A DNA stretch of 64,000 bases from Streptomyces pluripotens (lineage in GTDB: Bacteria; Actinomycetota; Actinomycetes; Streptomycetales; Streptomycetaceae): assembly GCF_000802245.2 (NCBI RefSeq), contig NZ_CP021080.1:3720001-3784000 (forward strand), read 5' to 3'. Shown here in pieces: positions 51,645 to 61,219 of the stretch (its first letter is position 1; each line of letters starts with the position of its first letter). The notes beneath the pieces are model-generated. The model searched no databases, was not told where the DNA came from, and was given only the letters and a program-made list of their open reading frames with translations. Made by a program: the position numbers and the translations under genes.

Positions 51645-52100
51645 GTAACTGCATAGGCGGGCAAGGCGGCTGGTCCCCCAACCGGCCGGGGTGCCCGAAC
51701 CTCAGCTCCAAGCGACGCGGGACCTGCCCCAACAGGGCCCTCGCCCAGGCCGAAGAGCACGTTGTAGGCAAGCGACACAGGGTGCGTCGTGGATCGCGCT
51801 GGACTCCGCCGAGTCCAGCGCGATTCTTGTGTGCTGGTGAGGGGGCGTGGCGGGTCTCTGTGAGCGGCCTTGTCGGAGTCTGGGGAGGGTTGTCGGAACG
51901 GCTGTGCGGGGCCCCCGAGGGGGTGCAATTGCACATATTAAATTGACTAGTTGTAGGGCGGGGGTAAGCGCTGCCGTTTCAAAAACTCATGCGGTGACTC
52001 CCGTCACACACCTGGGTGGGTGGTGCCGTCGGTGTGCGTGGGTGACGAGGAGCGACGCGTTCCAGCGTCCCACGCCCGGGCGTGTGGGGGCAGGCTCGGG
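51645..52100. other. intergenic region after bldC with terminator hairpin
   Basis: About 455 bases with no supported gene. Holds the terminator at 51793-51826 and a short AT-rich patch (TTGCACATATTAAATTGACT at about 51928-51947). Confidence 0.5.
51793..51826 (+). terminator. hairpin downstream of bldC
   Basis: ATCGCGCTGGACTC / GAGTCCAGCGCGAT perfect stem followed by TCTTGTGT. Confidence 0.8.
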
Positions 52101-52292
52101 TTACGCGCTCCGGGGACGGTCGTCCCCGGATGCCTCTTCGCTCGCATCCGGGGGCCTGGGGCCGGCGTCCATGGCCAGGCGCAGCAGGTGGTGGCAGATC
52201 GGGCAGTGGCGGGTGAGGTGTCGGTAGGACGAGGCGGCCGACAGGTGCGCCCTCAGCAGCGCCCGCGTCTCGTGCCTGGCCGATGCCGTCAT
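52101..52292 (-). CDS. DUF6274-like small protein
   Basis: 63 residues from the ATG at 52292, preceded by GGAGG at good spacing. Reads MTASARHETRALLRAHLSAA, then RHCPICHHLLRLAM with a CxxC pair. Small proteins of this type are conserved in Streptomyces near hrpA/bldC. The Cys/His set could hold zinc. Function unknown. Confidence 0.75.
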   Translation of the reverse strand: MTASARHETRALLRAHLSAASSYRHLTRHCPICHHLLRLAMDAGPRPPDASEEASGDDRPRSA

Positions 52293-52547
52293 GCGCCACC
52301 TCCAGGGCCGCACAGGAGGAACGGGCCCTGTTCTCTGGGTACCGAGCGAATGTGACGTCGTCAAGAGCAAGCGGCGTTGTCGGTTCGGCTGCGCCGTGCG
52401 GTGCCGGTGTCGTGACGCCTCGTTCCGCTCGGCTCGAACGCCTCCGCCCTCGAACGCCGTACGGGTCGCATCCCCGCCGGTCCGAACCGCATGCCGCGGC
52501 ATGCGGAAAAGGCCCCCACCGGTGACGATGAGGGCCCTTCCGTGTTG

Positions 52548-52622
52548 CGGTCCTGACGGGATTTGAACCCGCGGCCTCCACCTTGACAGGGTGGCGAGCA
52601 CTCCAAACTGCTCCACAGGACC
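52548..52622 (-). tRNA. tRNA-Asp(GTC), copy 1
   Basis: Acceptor GGTCCTG/CAGGACC, anticodon loop CTGTCAA (GTC), T arm with GTTCAAATC. Identical to 57171-57245. Confidence 0.93.
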
Positions 52623-52719
52623 AGGTTTCGCGGCGCTCGACTTCTCGTGTTGCGCTGCGAGAAGAGACTGTACAGGAGGGTGCGGGTCCTGGTCGAACTC
52701 ACCCCTTGTAAGGGTACGG

Positions 52720-55700
52720 TTACGGAACGGCTGCGTCGATCGCCTTCACGATCCGCTTGTCGGAGATGGGGTATGCCGTGCCCAGCGCATGGGCGAAATA
52801 GCTGACCCGGAGCTCCTCGATCATCCAGCGGATGTCCAGCACCGAGGAGGGGACCGGGCGCCCCTGCGGGAGCTGTTCCAGGAGCCAGGCGTACTCGTCC
52901 TGCATCTCGTGGACCTTCGCCATGCGGCTGGTGTCCCGCGGGACACCGGTCGGCATCTGCTGCAGGCGCCGGTCCGCGGCCACCAGGTAGCGCATGAGGT
53001 CGGGCAGGCGCCGTATGCCCGCCCAGGTGACGAAACCGGGCTTCACAAGGGCGTCCAGCTGCTTGCGGACGTCTGCCAGGTTCGCGAGCAGGGCCGGGCT
53101 GCTCACGGCCTTCAGCCGCCGTTCACAGGACTGCCAGGCCGCGAGGACCTGCTGCACCTGGCCGACCGTGCGGACCGTGGTGTCCACGATCTCCGCGCGC
53201 ACCTTGTCGTACAGCTTCCGGTACGACTCCTCGTCCCAGGCCGGTCCGCCGAAGTCGGCGATCAGCTGGTCCGCGGCGGCCATCGCGCAGTCGTCGAACA
53301 GGGCCTGGATGGAGCCGTGCGGGTTGGCCGACAGGGCGAGCTTCTGCTGGTTGGTGAGTTTCTCGGAGGCGAACTTCGCAGGGTTCACGGGGATGTTGCG
53401 CAGGATGAGCCGCCGGGTGCCCTTCCACATGGCTTCCGCCTGCTCGGCACCGGTGTCGAAGAGGCGTACGGAGACCGTGTCGCCGTCGTCCACCAGCGCC
53501 GGGTACGCCTTGACCGGCTGGCCGGCCCGCCGGGTCTCGAAGACGCGGGTGAGCGCGCCGAACGTCCAGTCGGTCAGACCCGAGCGCTCCAGTGACTCAC
53601 CACCCGTCCGGGACGCGGTCGCTGCTGCCGCCTGGGAGAGGGCCTTGCGCGCCTTCGGCTTGAGCCTGAGCCTCAGGGTCTCCAGATCCTTGTCCTCGGC
53701 CAGCTTGCGGCGCCGCTCGTCGATGATCCTGAAGGTGATCTGCAGATGGTCTGGGACCTTCGCCCAGTCGAAGTCGTCCGCTTCGAAGGGGACACCGACC
53801 ATCCGCTTCAGTTCACGGGCCATCGTCACCGTCAGCGGTTCCTGCAGGGGCACCGCCCGCTCCAGGAACGCCTTCGCGTAGTTCGGCGCCGGTACGTAGT
53901 TGCGGCGGATGGGTTTGGGCAGCGAACGGATCAGCTCCGTCACCAACTCCTCACGCAGTCCGGGGATCTGCCAATCGAAGCCCGTGTCCGTGACCTGGTT
54001 GAGGACCTGGAGCGGGATGTGCACGGTCACGCCGTCGGCGTCCGCGCCCGGCTCGAACTGGTACGTCACCCGGAACGTGAGCTGCCCCTGCCGCCAGGAG
54101 TCCGGGTAGTCGGCCTTCGTCACCGCCTCCGCCGATTCCCGGATGAGCATCTCCCGCTCGAAGTCCAGGAAATCGGGCTGTTCGTGCCGCTTCCGCTTCC
54201 ACCAGGAGTCGAAGTGCGCACCGGAGACGACGTGCTGGGGCACCCGCTGGTCATAGAAGTCGAACAGCGTGTCGTCGTCGACCACGATGTCCCGGCGCCG
54301 GGCGCGGTGTTCCAGCTCCTCGACCTCGCTGAGGAGCCTGCGGTTGGCGCCGAAGAACTTGTGGTGCGTGCGCCAGTCGCCTTCCACGAGCGCGTTGCGG
54401 ATGAAGAGTTCGCGGCTGACCTCGGGGTCGACGCGGCCGTAGTTCACCTTCCGCTGCGCGACGACCGGGACGCCGTACAGCGTGACCCTTTCGTACGCCA
54501 TCACGGCCGCCTGGTCCTTCTCCCAGTGCGGTTCGCTGTACGTCCGCTTCAGCAGATGCCCGGCCAGCGGTTCGATCCACTCGGGCTCGATCTTCGCGTT
54601 GACCCGCGCCCACAGTCGCGACGTCTCCACCAGCTCTGCCGACATCACGAACCGCGGCTGCTTCCTGAACAGCGCCGAGCCCGGGAAGACCGCGAACTTG
54701 GCATTGCGTGCGCCGAGGTACTCGTTCTTGTTGCCGTCCTTCACGTCCTTCAGACCGATGTGTGAGAGGAGGCCGGCGAGCAGGGAGACGTGGATGCGGT
54801 CGGCTGGGGCGTCGGCACCCGCCGAGGGCTCCTCAAAGCGCATGCCCATCTGCTTGGCGACCGTACGCAGCTGGGTGTAGATGTCCTGCCATTCACGGAT
54901 GCGCAGGAAGTTCAGGTATTCCTGTTTGCACATCCTGCGGAAGGACGACGAACCGCGTTCCCGCTGCTGCTCGCGGATGTACCGCCACAGATTCAGGTAG
55001 GCGAGGAAGTCGCTGGTCTCGTCCTTGAAGCGGGCGTGCTGCTGGTCGGCCTGGGTCTGCTTCTCGACCGGGCGCTCACGGGGGTCCTGGATGGACAGCG
55101 CGGCCGTGATCACCATCACCTCACGGACGCAGCCGTTGCGGTCCGCCTCCAGAACCATCCGGGCCAAGCGGGGGTCGACGGGCAGCTGGGCCAGCTTGCG
55201 GCCGGTGTCCGTGAGCCGCTTGCGTGGATCTTTCTGCACGGGGTCCAGCGCGCCCAGTTCCTGCAGCAGTTGCACGCCGTCCCGGATGTTGCGGTGGTCC
55301 GGTGGATCGATGAACGGGAACTTCTCGATGTCGCCGAGGCCGGCGGCGGTCATCTGCAGGATGACGCTCGCCAGGTTCGTGCGGAGGATCTCCGCGTCCG
55401 TGAACTCCGGACGGGCGAGGAAGTCATCCTCGGAGTAGAGGCGGATGCAGACGCCGTCGCTGGTACGGCCGCAGCGGCCCTTGCGCTGGTTGGCACTGGC
55501 CTGGGAGACCGGCTCGATGGGCAGCCGCTGGACCTTGGTGCGGTGGCTGTACCGGCTGATCCGGGCGAAGCCCGGGTCGATGACGTATTTGATGCCCGGG
55601 ACCGTCAGGGAGGTCTCGGCGACGTTGGTCGCCAGAACGATCCTGCGTCCGGCGTGCGGTTGGAAGACCCGGTGCTGCTCGGCGTGCGACAGCCGGGCGT

Positions 55701-56676
55701 ACAGCGGCAGGACCTCCGTGAACCGGTACTTCTTCTTCTCCAGGGCGTCCGCCGTGTCCCGGATCTCCCGTTCGCCGGAGAGGAAGACGAGGATGTCACC
55801 GGGTCCCTCGCCCATCAGCTCCTCGACGGCATCGGTGATTGCGGTGATCTGGTCCCGGTCGGTGTCCTCGGAGTCCTCCTCCAGGAGGGGCCGGTAGCGC
55901 ACCTCCACCGGGTACGTCCGGCCGCTGACCTCGATGACGGGGGCGTCGCCGAAATGCCGGGAGAAGCGCTCGGGGTCGATGGTCGCCGAGGTGATGATGA
56001 CCTTCAGGTCCGGCCGCTTCGGCAGCAGCTGGGCGAGATAGCCGAGCAGGAAGTCGATGTTGAGGGACCGCTCGTGCGCCTCGTCGATGATGATCGTGTC
56101 GTAGGCGCGCAGCTCGCGGTCGGTCTGGATCTCGGCGAGCAGGATGCCGTCCGTCATCAGCTTGATGAACGTCGCGTCCGGGTTCACCTGGTCGGTGAAG
56201 CGAACCTTCCAGCCGACGGTCTCGCCGAGGGGCGTCTCCAGCTCTTCGGCGACACGCTCGGCCACCGTGCGGGCGGCGATACGGCGGGGCTGGGTGTGCC
56301 CGATCATGCCCCGCACACCGCGGCCGAGCTCCAGGCAGATCTTCGGGATCTGGGTCGTCTTCCCGGAGCCGGTCTCACCGGCCACGATGACGACCTGGTG
56401 AGCGCGGATGGCGGCCGAGATCTCGTCCTTCTTCTGACTGACGGGCAGCTGCGCCGGGTACCCGACCGCAGGCACGCGGAAGCGCCGCTCGGCCATCCGG
56501 GCCTCGGCCTTGCCGATCTCGGCGTCGATCTCGGCGAGAACGGAGGCACGGGCTTCCGGCTTACGGATCTTGCGTGCGCCCTCAAGCCGCCGGCCGAGCC
56601 GGTGCGCGTCGCGCAGTGACAGCTCGGTCAGGCGGGGAGCGAGGGTGCCGAAGGCGGGGGCGGGATGCGTAGACAT
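52720..56676 (-). CDS. hrpA: ATP-dependent RNA helicase HrpA
   Basis: 1318 residues, the normal length of HrpA. DEAH helicase core: VVIVAGETGSGKTTQIPKIC (Walker A), GHTQPRRIAARTVAERVAEE, TIIIDEAHERSLNIDFLLGY (DEAH), VIITSATIDPERFSRHFGD and RKGRCGRTSDGVCIRLYSED (motif VI). HA2 and OB-fold regions follow to about residue 700, then the long DUF3418 C-terminus. In other bacteria HrpA rescues or splits stalled ribosomes and processes mRNA. Single gene starting at ATG 56676. Confidence 0.97.
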   Translation of the reverse strand: MSTHPAPAFGTLAPRLTELSLRDAHRLGRRLEGARKIRKPEARASVLAEIDAEIGKAEARMAERRFRVPAVGYPAQLPVSQKKDEISAAIRAHQVVIVAGETGSGKTTQIPKICLELGRGVRGMIGHTQPRRIAARTVAERVAEELETPLGETVGWKVRFTDQVNPDATFIKLMTDGILLAEIQTDRELRAYDTIIIDEAHERSLNIDFLLGYLAQLLPKRPDLKVIITSATIDPERFSRHFGDAPVIEVSGRTYPVEVRYRPLLEEDSEDTDRDQITAITDAVEELMGEGPGDILVFLSGEREIRDTADALEKKKYRFTEVLPLYARLSHAEQHRVFQPHAGRRIVLATNVAETSLTVPGIKYVIDPGFARISRYSHRTKVQRLPIEPVSQASANQRKGRCGRTSDGVCIRLYSEDDFLARPEFTDAEILRTNLASVILQMTAAGLGDIEKFPFIDPPDHRNIRDGVQLLQELGALDPVQKDPRKRLTDTGRKLAQLPVDPRLARMVLEADRNGCVREVMVITAALSIQDPRERPVEKQTQADQQHARFKDETSDFLAYLNLWRYIREQQRERGSSSFRRMCKQEYLNFLRIREWQDIYTQLRTVAKQMGMRFEEPSAGADAPADRIHVSLLAGLLSHIGLKDVKDGNKNEYLGARNAKFAVFPGSALFRKQPRFVMSAELVETSRLWARVNAKIEPEWIEPLAGHLLKRTYSEPHWEKDQAAVMAYERVTLYGVPVVAQRKVNYGRVDPEVSRELFIRNALVEGDWRTHHKFFGANRRLLSEVEELEHRARRRDIVVDDDTLFDFYDQRVPQHVVSGAHFDSWWKRKRHEQPDFLDFEREMLIRESAEAVTKADYPDSWRQGQLTFRVTYQFEPGADADGVTVHIPLQVLNQVTDTGFDWQIPGLREELVTELIRSLPKPIRRNYVPAPNYAKAFLERAVPLQEPLTVTMARELKRMVGVPFEADDFDWAKVPDHLQITFRIIDERRRKLAEDKDLETLRLRLKPKARKALSQAAAATASRTGGESLERSGLTDWTFGALTRVFETRRAGQPVKAYPALVDDGDTVSVRLFDTGAEQAEAMWKGTRRLILRNIPVNPAKFASEKLTNQQKLALSANPHGSIQALFDDCAMAAADQLIADFGGPAWDEESYRKLYDKVRAEIVDTTVRTVGQVQQVLAAWQSCERRLKAVSSPALLANLADVRKQLDALVKPGFVTWAGIRRLPDLMRYLVAADRRLQQMPTGVPRDTSRMAKVHEMQDEYAWLLEQLPQGRPVPSSVLDIRWMIEELRVSYFAHALGTAYPISDKRIVKAIDAAVP

Positions 56677-56839
56677 ACGCGGTCCAGGATCTCACCTCGG
56701 TCAAATAACACGCGAACGAATTGCACCCGGGCTACAAGGATCACGTGCGTGGGCTCGCGGCAGGTCACCGCGCACCCGGCTCGCGGAAGCCGTTCTGTGC
56801 GGCGCTCCTGCACGGATGCCACGGGCGTCGTCCCGTACG

Positions 56840-56980
56840 ACGAAGGCCCCGCCGCTGAACGGGACCTTTTGGCTGGTCGTGGGACACGGTGACAACGGCG
56901 TGGCCATGAAGATCTACGCGCACGCGTTGCTGGACAAGCAGGGGAAGGCGCTCCGGAAGCTGGGCGACGCTCTCTCTTGA
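56840..56980 (+). pseudogene. tyrosine integrase C-terminal stub near tRNA-Phe
   Basis: The end of the open frame reads LVVGHGDNGVAMKIYAHALL followed by DKQGKALRKLGDALS, which matches the last helices of a tyrosine recombinase: GHGDNGVAM in place of the usual GHSS region and the Tyr nucleophile in KIYAHAL. Nothing of the catalytic core upstream is left. A hairpin (57012-57047) and then tRNA-Phe follow, the usual order int-terminator-tRNA att site. A relic of a second integration event. Confidence 0.65.
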
Positions 56981-57011
56981 GAGCCGCTGGCGTACCGGTT
57001 GGCGCAGGTGA

Positions 57012-57047
57012 CATGAAAACGGCCCCGCCGAATTGTCTTCGGTGGGG
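57012..57047. terminator. hairpin between integrase stub and tRNA-Phe
   Basis: ACGGCCCCGCCGAA / TTCGGTGGGGCCGT stem, between the stub and the converging tRNA genes. Confidence 0.75.
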
Positions 57048-57072
57048 CCGTATGCCCTGATGAGGGCCACTG

Positions 57073-57146
57073 TGGCTGGGGCCGGGGTCGAACCGGCGAC
57101 CTTCCGCTTTTCAGGCGGACGCTCGTACCAACTGAGCTACCCAGCC
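57073..57146 (-). tRNA. tRNA-Phe(GAA)
   Basis: Acceptor GGCTGGG paired with CCCAGCC, D arm AGCTCAGTTGGTACGAGC, anticodon loop CTGAAAA (GAA), T arm GGTTCGACC. Confidence 0.95.
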
Positions 57147-57170
57147 ACGAGGTTTCACGTGAAACCTCAG

Positions 57171-57245
57171 CGGTCCTGACGGGATTTGAACCCGCGGCCT
57201 CCACCTTGACAGGGTGGCGAGCACTCCAAACTGCTCCACAGGACC
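57171..57245 (-). tRNA. tRNA-Asp(GTC), copy 2
   Basis: Same sequence as copy 1 at 52548-52622. It lies 24 bases upstream of tRNA-Phe on the same strand, so the two are probably cotranscribed. The spacer contains the dyad GTTTCACGTGAAAC. Confidence 0.93.
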
Positions 57246-57829
57246 AGGCGCTGCGTACGACAGTGTCGCACATGGCGAGACGGGTTTTCAAAATGCCGAT
57301 GAGGTCGCTTCCGGAAGCTGGCTTCCCTTGGCTGACCTGCACTTTGTTGGTGCCCGAGATCGCTGGATCAGCATATCAGAGCGGGAGTGGCGTCTCGCAC
57401 TGGTTATGTGCGGGGGTGAGACGCGGCGGTGACGTCGGCGGTGCGTGCGTCCTGCGGAGCGGGGGGCGAGGGGCGAGGGGGTGGGGGTGAGGAGCGAGGG
57501 GAGGGCTGAGAGAAAAGGGGAGAAAGAGGGAAGCAAGGGCGGGGGAGTGGAGCGGGGGCGTGGGCCCAGGCCGGACAGGCCGGCCCACCGTTCCCATGGC
57601 GCCTCGCGTGCCGGTGTCCGACGTTCGCTCTCCGGTCGGAGTGGGGGTGGTCATGTCGCGGGAGGCGCGGACGAGTTCGTTCCCGTGAGCCGCGGTGACT
57701 GGTGATCGGCGATGGAGAGGTCGTGTCCTGGTGTGCGCCGTCGTGTTCCACTTCGCCGGATGAAAGGCGAGCGGAAGCAGGGCTGGAGGAGCGTGAGACA
57801 GCTGCCGAACAGAGGGGTGAACAAGCAAA
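57246..57829. other. intergenic region with purine-rich tract
   Basis: About 580 bases without a supported gene between tRNA-Asp and tRNA-Glu. Bases 57457-57570 are almost only G and A on the plus strand (GGGGCGAGGGGGTGGGGGTG, then GAGAGAAAAGGGGAGAAAGA). The tRNA-Asp/Phe promoter should lie near 57260-57400. Confidence 0.5.
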
Positions 57830-57853
57830 AGATCCCCTCGAAAGGGGATCTCT
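57830..57853 (-). terminator. terminator after tRNA-Glu
   Basis: AGATCCCCT / AGGGGATCT stem just downstream of tRNA-Glu on the minus strand. Confidence 0.8.
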
Positions 57854-57859
57854 CGTTCG

Positions 57860-57932
57860 TGCCCCCAACGGGATTCGAACCCGTGCTACCGCCTTGAAAG
57901 GGCGGCGTCCTAGGCCGCTAGACGATGAGGGC
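57860..57932 (-). tRNA. tRNA-Glu(TTC)
   Basis: Acceptor GCCCTCA against TGGGGGC, D arm TCTAGCGGCCTAGGA, anticodon loop CTTTCAA (TTC), T arm GGTTCGAATCC. Confidence 0.95.
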
Positions 57933-58013
57933 TATCGGCCCACCTGGGCGCTTCTCAGCGCGTCGGGGACGTGAGAAGCATATGGGATGGCGGGGGGTAA
58001 CGCCAAAACGGTT

Positions 58014-59567
58014 TTACGGCGCCGAGGTCACGGGGCTGGGCACTGGCGTCGCCCCGGGCCGGTTCTCCTTCGGCAGATGGCGGCTGACCTCGGCCGTTGC
58101 CAGTCCCAGTCCGCCGAGTTTGATCGAGTCCCAGGCCTGGAGGCGGTGGCTGTCCCGGTCGAAGTAGAGGATGGAGGCCTCGATGGGGGCGGGGTACCGG
58201 TGCTCCACTGCCCGCAACCCGCTCCCGCCCGTGGAACCCTCCATGCGCAGCCGGGTGCCGTATTTCAGCATCTCGGTGCTTTCGTGGTGGAGATGACCGC
58301 ACAGCACCAGCGGTACGTCGCCGTCCGTCTCGCGGGCCGCGGACGGTTCGTGCGCGATCGCCACGTCCACGGGAGTGCCGGCCACCCGCTGGTCGGCGAG
58401 GGCACTGGCCAGCCGGTCGCCCGCCAGTTCCTCCGACGCGTCGCCGCCGGGCACCACCGAGCGGTCGGGGGTGAACTGCGGGTCGCCGATGCCCGCGAAG
58501 CGCAGGCCCCCGACCGTTTCCGCCCGGCCGTCGTCGAGAACGTGCACGTTCTTGATGTGCGCCAGGTAGCGCTGGGTGGTCAGCGAGTCGTGGTTGCCCC
58601 GTACCCATACGTACGGCACGCCCAGGTCCCCGATCGGGTCCAGGAAACCGTTCTCCGCCGCAGTGCCGTGGTCCATGGTGTCGCCGGAGTCGACGATCAC
58701 GTCCACCGCGTACTGCTTCACCAACGAGGCGATGATCGTCCAACTGGCCGGGTTCAGATGGATGTCCGACACGTGCAGGACCCGGATCGTGGTGGGATCC
58801 GGCCGGTAGACGGGGAGCGTGGAGGTGACGTCGTAGAGCTTCGTCACGTTCGTCACCAGACGGGCCAACTCCTTCTGGTAGACGTCGAACTCGGTGACGA
58901 TGTTGCGCGCGTTGCCGACCACGGACGGGGCCGAGGTCAGCAGTCCGGAGAACTTCGGTTCCAGGACCGACTTCGGGTTCCAGGTGGCGTACGCGGACGC
59001 GCCCGAGGCGGCCAGCAGGGCCAGCGCCAGTCCACCGGCCGTGAGGGCCCGGCGCGGACGCCGGTACACCGCGAGGCCGAGGGCCGTGGCGCCGCAGACT
59101 ACGGCGACGCAGGAGCGCAAGGCGAGGTCGATGGTGCCGCGCTCGACGTCGTGCACCACTTCGTCCTGGAGGCCGGAGAGCCGCTCGGGATGGTCCACCA
59201 GGGTCTGCGCCCGGAGCGGGTCCAACTGGTCGACGTTCACGTCCAGGCGGACCGGAGCGGTGTGGCTGTCCAGGGTCAGGGCGCCCAGCGGAGAGATGTT
59301 GATCTTCGTGCCGCCGGTGAGTGAGGGACGCAGGGCCATCGTGGTGTTCATCGGGCCGACCGGGACCCGGACGTTGCCGACGATCAGCAGGCCCAGCCAG
59401 GCCCCGACGAGGACGACCACAGTGAGGCCGAGAGCGCGGAGCCAGGGATTGGGGCGTGCGGCGAGCTCTAGGGCAGGCGGTGCAGGACGGGCCCTGCGAG
59501 CGGGGTGCGCCCGGTTCGGGGTCCGGTTCAGCATACGGTTCAGGGCTGCGACGGAGACGCGGGCCAT
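58014..59567 (-). CDS. membrane-anchored metallophosphoesterase
   Basis: 517 residues from the ATG at 59567 (MARVSVAALNRMLNRTPNRA). Two membrane helices lie at about residues 42-65 (ALGLTVVVLVGAWLGLLIVG) and 170-215 (CVAVVCGATALGLAVY, GLALALLAASGASAYA), with a domain between them likely outside. The calcineurin-like phosphoesterase follows: VLHVSDIHLNP, VIVDSGDTMDHG, VWVRGNHDS, VAIAHEP and LVLCGHLHHE, a complete metal-binding set. Substrate unknown; relatives act on phospholipid head groups or cyclic nucleotides. The ribosome site is weak and the start could be further upstream. Confidence 0.88.
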   Translation of the reverse strand: MARVSVAALNRMLNRTPNRAHPARRARPAPPALELAARPNPWLRALGLTVVVLVGAWLGLLIVGNVRVPVGPMNTTMALRPSLTGGTKINISPLGALTLDSHTAPVRLDVNVDQLDPLRAQTLVDHPERLSGLQDEVVHDVERGTIDLALRSCVAVVCGATALGLAVYRRPRRALTAGGLALALLAASGASAYATWNPKSVLEPKFSGLLTSAPSVVGNARNIVTEFDVYQKELARLVTNVTKLYDVTSTLPVYRPDPTTIRVLHVSDIHLNPASWTIIASLVKQYAVDVIVDSGDTMDHGTAAENGFLDPIGDLGVPYVWVRGNHDSLTTQRYLAHIKNVHVLDDGRAETVGGLRFAGIGDPQFTPDRSVVPGGDASEELAGDRLASALADQRVAGTPVDVAIAHEPSAARETDGDVPLVLCGHLHHESTEMLKYGTRLRMEGSTGGSGLRAVEHRYPAPIEASILYFDRDSHRLQAWDSIKLGGLGLATAEVSRHLPKENRPGATPVPSPVTSAP

Positions 59568-59744
59568 TGGGGCCGTATGCCCGCCTACCGGCCCGGATAT
59601 GCGAGGGCCTGCTGCCTCTGCTGCCCATGGGGCCCCCGTGCTCCGGACCCCGGCGCCACCGGATGCCTTGCCCCGAACCCTCAGCCTTCCCCTGGCCCCG
59701 GCCAAAGGCCCGGGAAGAGTACGGGCCTGGAGGGGCCCGGGAAG

Positions 59745-60095
59745 TCAGCCCCAGCCCAGTTCGTGGAGCCGTGCGTCCTCGATGCCGAAGTGGTGCGCCA
59801 CCTCGTGGACCACCGTCACGGCCACCTCGTGGACCACGTCCTTTGGGGTCTCGCAGTAGCGCAGGGTCGGACCCATGTAGACCGTGATGCGGTCCGGGAG
59901 CACTCCGGCGTACCACTCGCCGCGTTCCGTGAGCGGGGTCCCTTCGTACAGGCCCAGTAGCTCGGGGTCGTCGGCGGGTGGCTCGTCCTCCACGAACACG
60001 GCCACGTTGTCCATGACCCGCGTCAGCTCCGGCGGGATCCGGTCCAGGGCTTCACTCACCAGTTCTTCGAACCTGTCGCGCGTCATCTCCAGCAC
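59745..60095 (-). CDS. small zincin-like metallopeptidase
   Basis: 116 residues. FEELVSEALDRIPPELTRVM then DNVAVFVEDEP, LLGLYEGTPLTERGEWYAGV, LPDRITVYMGPTLRYCE, and the zinc motif VTVVHEVAHHFGIEDARLHE (HExxH plus a downstream His/Glu). This is the short actinobacterial metallopeptidase family of unknown target. The GTG at 60095 or the ATG at 60086 could be the start. Cytoplasmic, no signal peptide. Confidence 0.88.
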   Translation of the reverse strand: MLEMTRDRFEELVSEALDRIPPELTRVMDNVAVFVEDEPPADDPELLGLYEGTPLTERGEWYAGVLPDRITVYMGPTLRYCETPKDVVHEVAVTVVHEVAHHFGIEDARLHELGWG

Positions 60096-60354
60096 AGGGC
60101 CATTGTCGGGGACGACCGTGCGAACAGGGGCGTGCCTCACCCGACCGAGGGCTGGCAGGGGTACGCGGAGGAGGCGGCGGGGGCGAGTCGGTTGGCGGGG
60201 GCGCGCAGCCATGACCCGCTCCCCACCCGGTCGCATGCCCTCGCCGCAGGACCTCTCTCTGCCCGGGTCTCGATTCGAACGCGGCGCGTGTCCTCTTGCG
60301 GGCGGCGGGAGTTGGTCAAGCTGACTTCTTTCCTTGCCCCCGGAGGTGGCCGCC

Positions 60355-60876
60355 GTGCGCCCCTTGTACGTACCCGTCCGTCTGGCCGTCGCGGTGCTGG
60401 CCCTCGCTGCTGCCGCTGGCTGTGTGAGCGTGGGTGAGGGCACGAGCCGGGTCAAGCCCTCGCACTCGGCGGAGCAGCGGGCCGCTGAGGTGCCCGACGG
60501 GGCTCCGGGCCCGGGGAGCGGCGGTGGTGGCCTCGGTTATGGCGGTCGGACCGAGGTCGAGGACGGCAAGCACGGGTACGGGGCCAAGGTGAAGTCGGAG
60601 CAGTCGGCCTCGGTGTCGGCCACGCCGTCCGGGACGGCCAGCGTTTCCGCCACCCCGGTGAAGCCGGTGCAGACCATCCAGCCCGTGGACCCGGCGCCGA
60701 GCAAGTCCCCGTCGACGTCCCCGGTCAGCTCCACGCCGCCCGCGTCCCCGGTATCCACGCCGCCCGCGCCCGTCTCGGAGCCGCCGTCGGCCGAGCCGTC
60801 CTCGTCGGCGCACGAGGAGCCGGGGCCGCAGCTGGTGCAGCGGGAGCCGGCGCCGGCCGCGGGGGTTCCGGTGTGA
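60355..60876 (+). CDS. Ser/Pro-rich lipoprotein
   Basis: 173 residues from the GTG at 60355 with GGAGGT eight bases upstream. Lipoprotein signal VRLAVAVLALAAAAGCVSVG (Cys about residue 22). The mature chain has a Gly-rich stretch (SGGGGLGYGGRTEVEDGKHG), then a long Ser/Pro/Thr-rich tail (SKSPSTSPVSSTPPASPVST) ending in PAAGVPV. It looks like a cell-surface spacer protein without an enzyme domain. Conserved position but unknown function. Confidence 0.75.
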   Translation: MRPLYVPVRLAVAVLALAAAAGCVSVGEGTSRVKPSHSAEQRAAEVPDGAPGPGSGGGGLGYGGRTEVEDGKHGYGAKVKSEQSASVSATPSGTASVSATPVKPVQTIQPVDPAPSKSPSTSPVSSTPPASPVSTPPAPVSEPPSAEPSSSAHEEPGPQLVQREPAPAAGVPV

Positions 60877-61219
60877 CTCCTCGGGGTGACGCCGGTTCGG
60901 CGCTACGGAAAACCGAACTGGCGTCCGTGTGGGGGAGCCCTGTGGTGTGTGGTGGTCAGTACCGTGGCTCGGTGCAGTGGCAGGGCAAAGGGCCGTTTTG
61001 ACCTGCGCCCATGAGGGGCTGAGAGGCTCGGTTTGCCTTCAGGGGTGATGGGTGCGTATGGTGGTAGATCGTTTGATCCCATTTGCCCGGCGCCACCGCA
61101 GAGCGCGCCGTGTGGCGCGTACTCTCCTTTGCCGTGGCGGACCGCATTGAGGCGGTCGTGAGCGAATCACGGAGTTGACGGGCGCGTGCCGACGAGACTC
61201 CGGAAGGTTTCGCATTCGC
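60877..61219. promoter_or_regulatory. leader region of the DEAD-box helicase gene
   Basis: About 340 bases with no gene. DEAD-box cold-shock helicases often have long structured 5' leaders. Here TGGCGCGTACTCTCCTTTGC and the dyad GACCGCATTGAGGCGGTC (61140-61157) lie close to the start. Promoter position not resolved. Confidence 0.4.
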
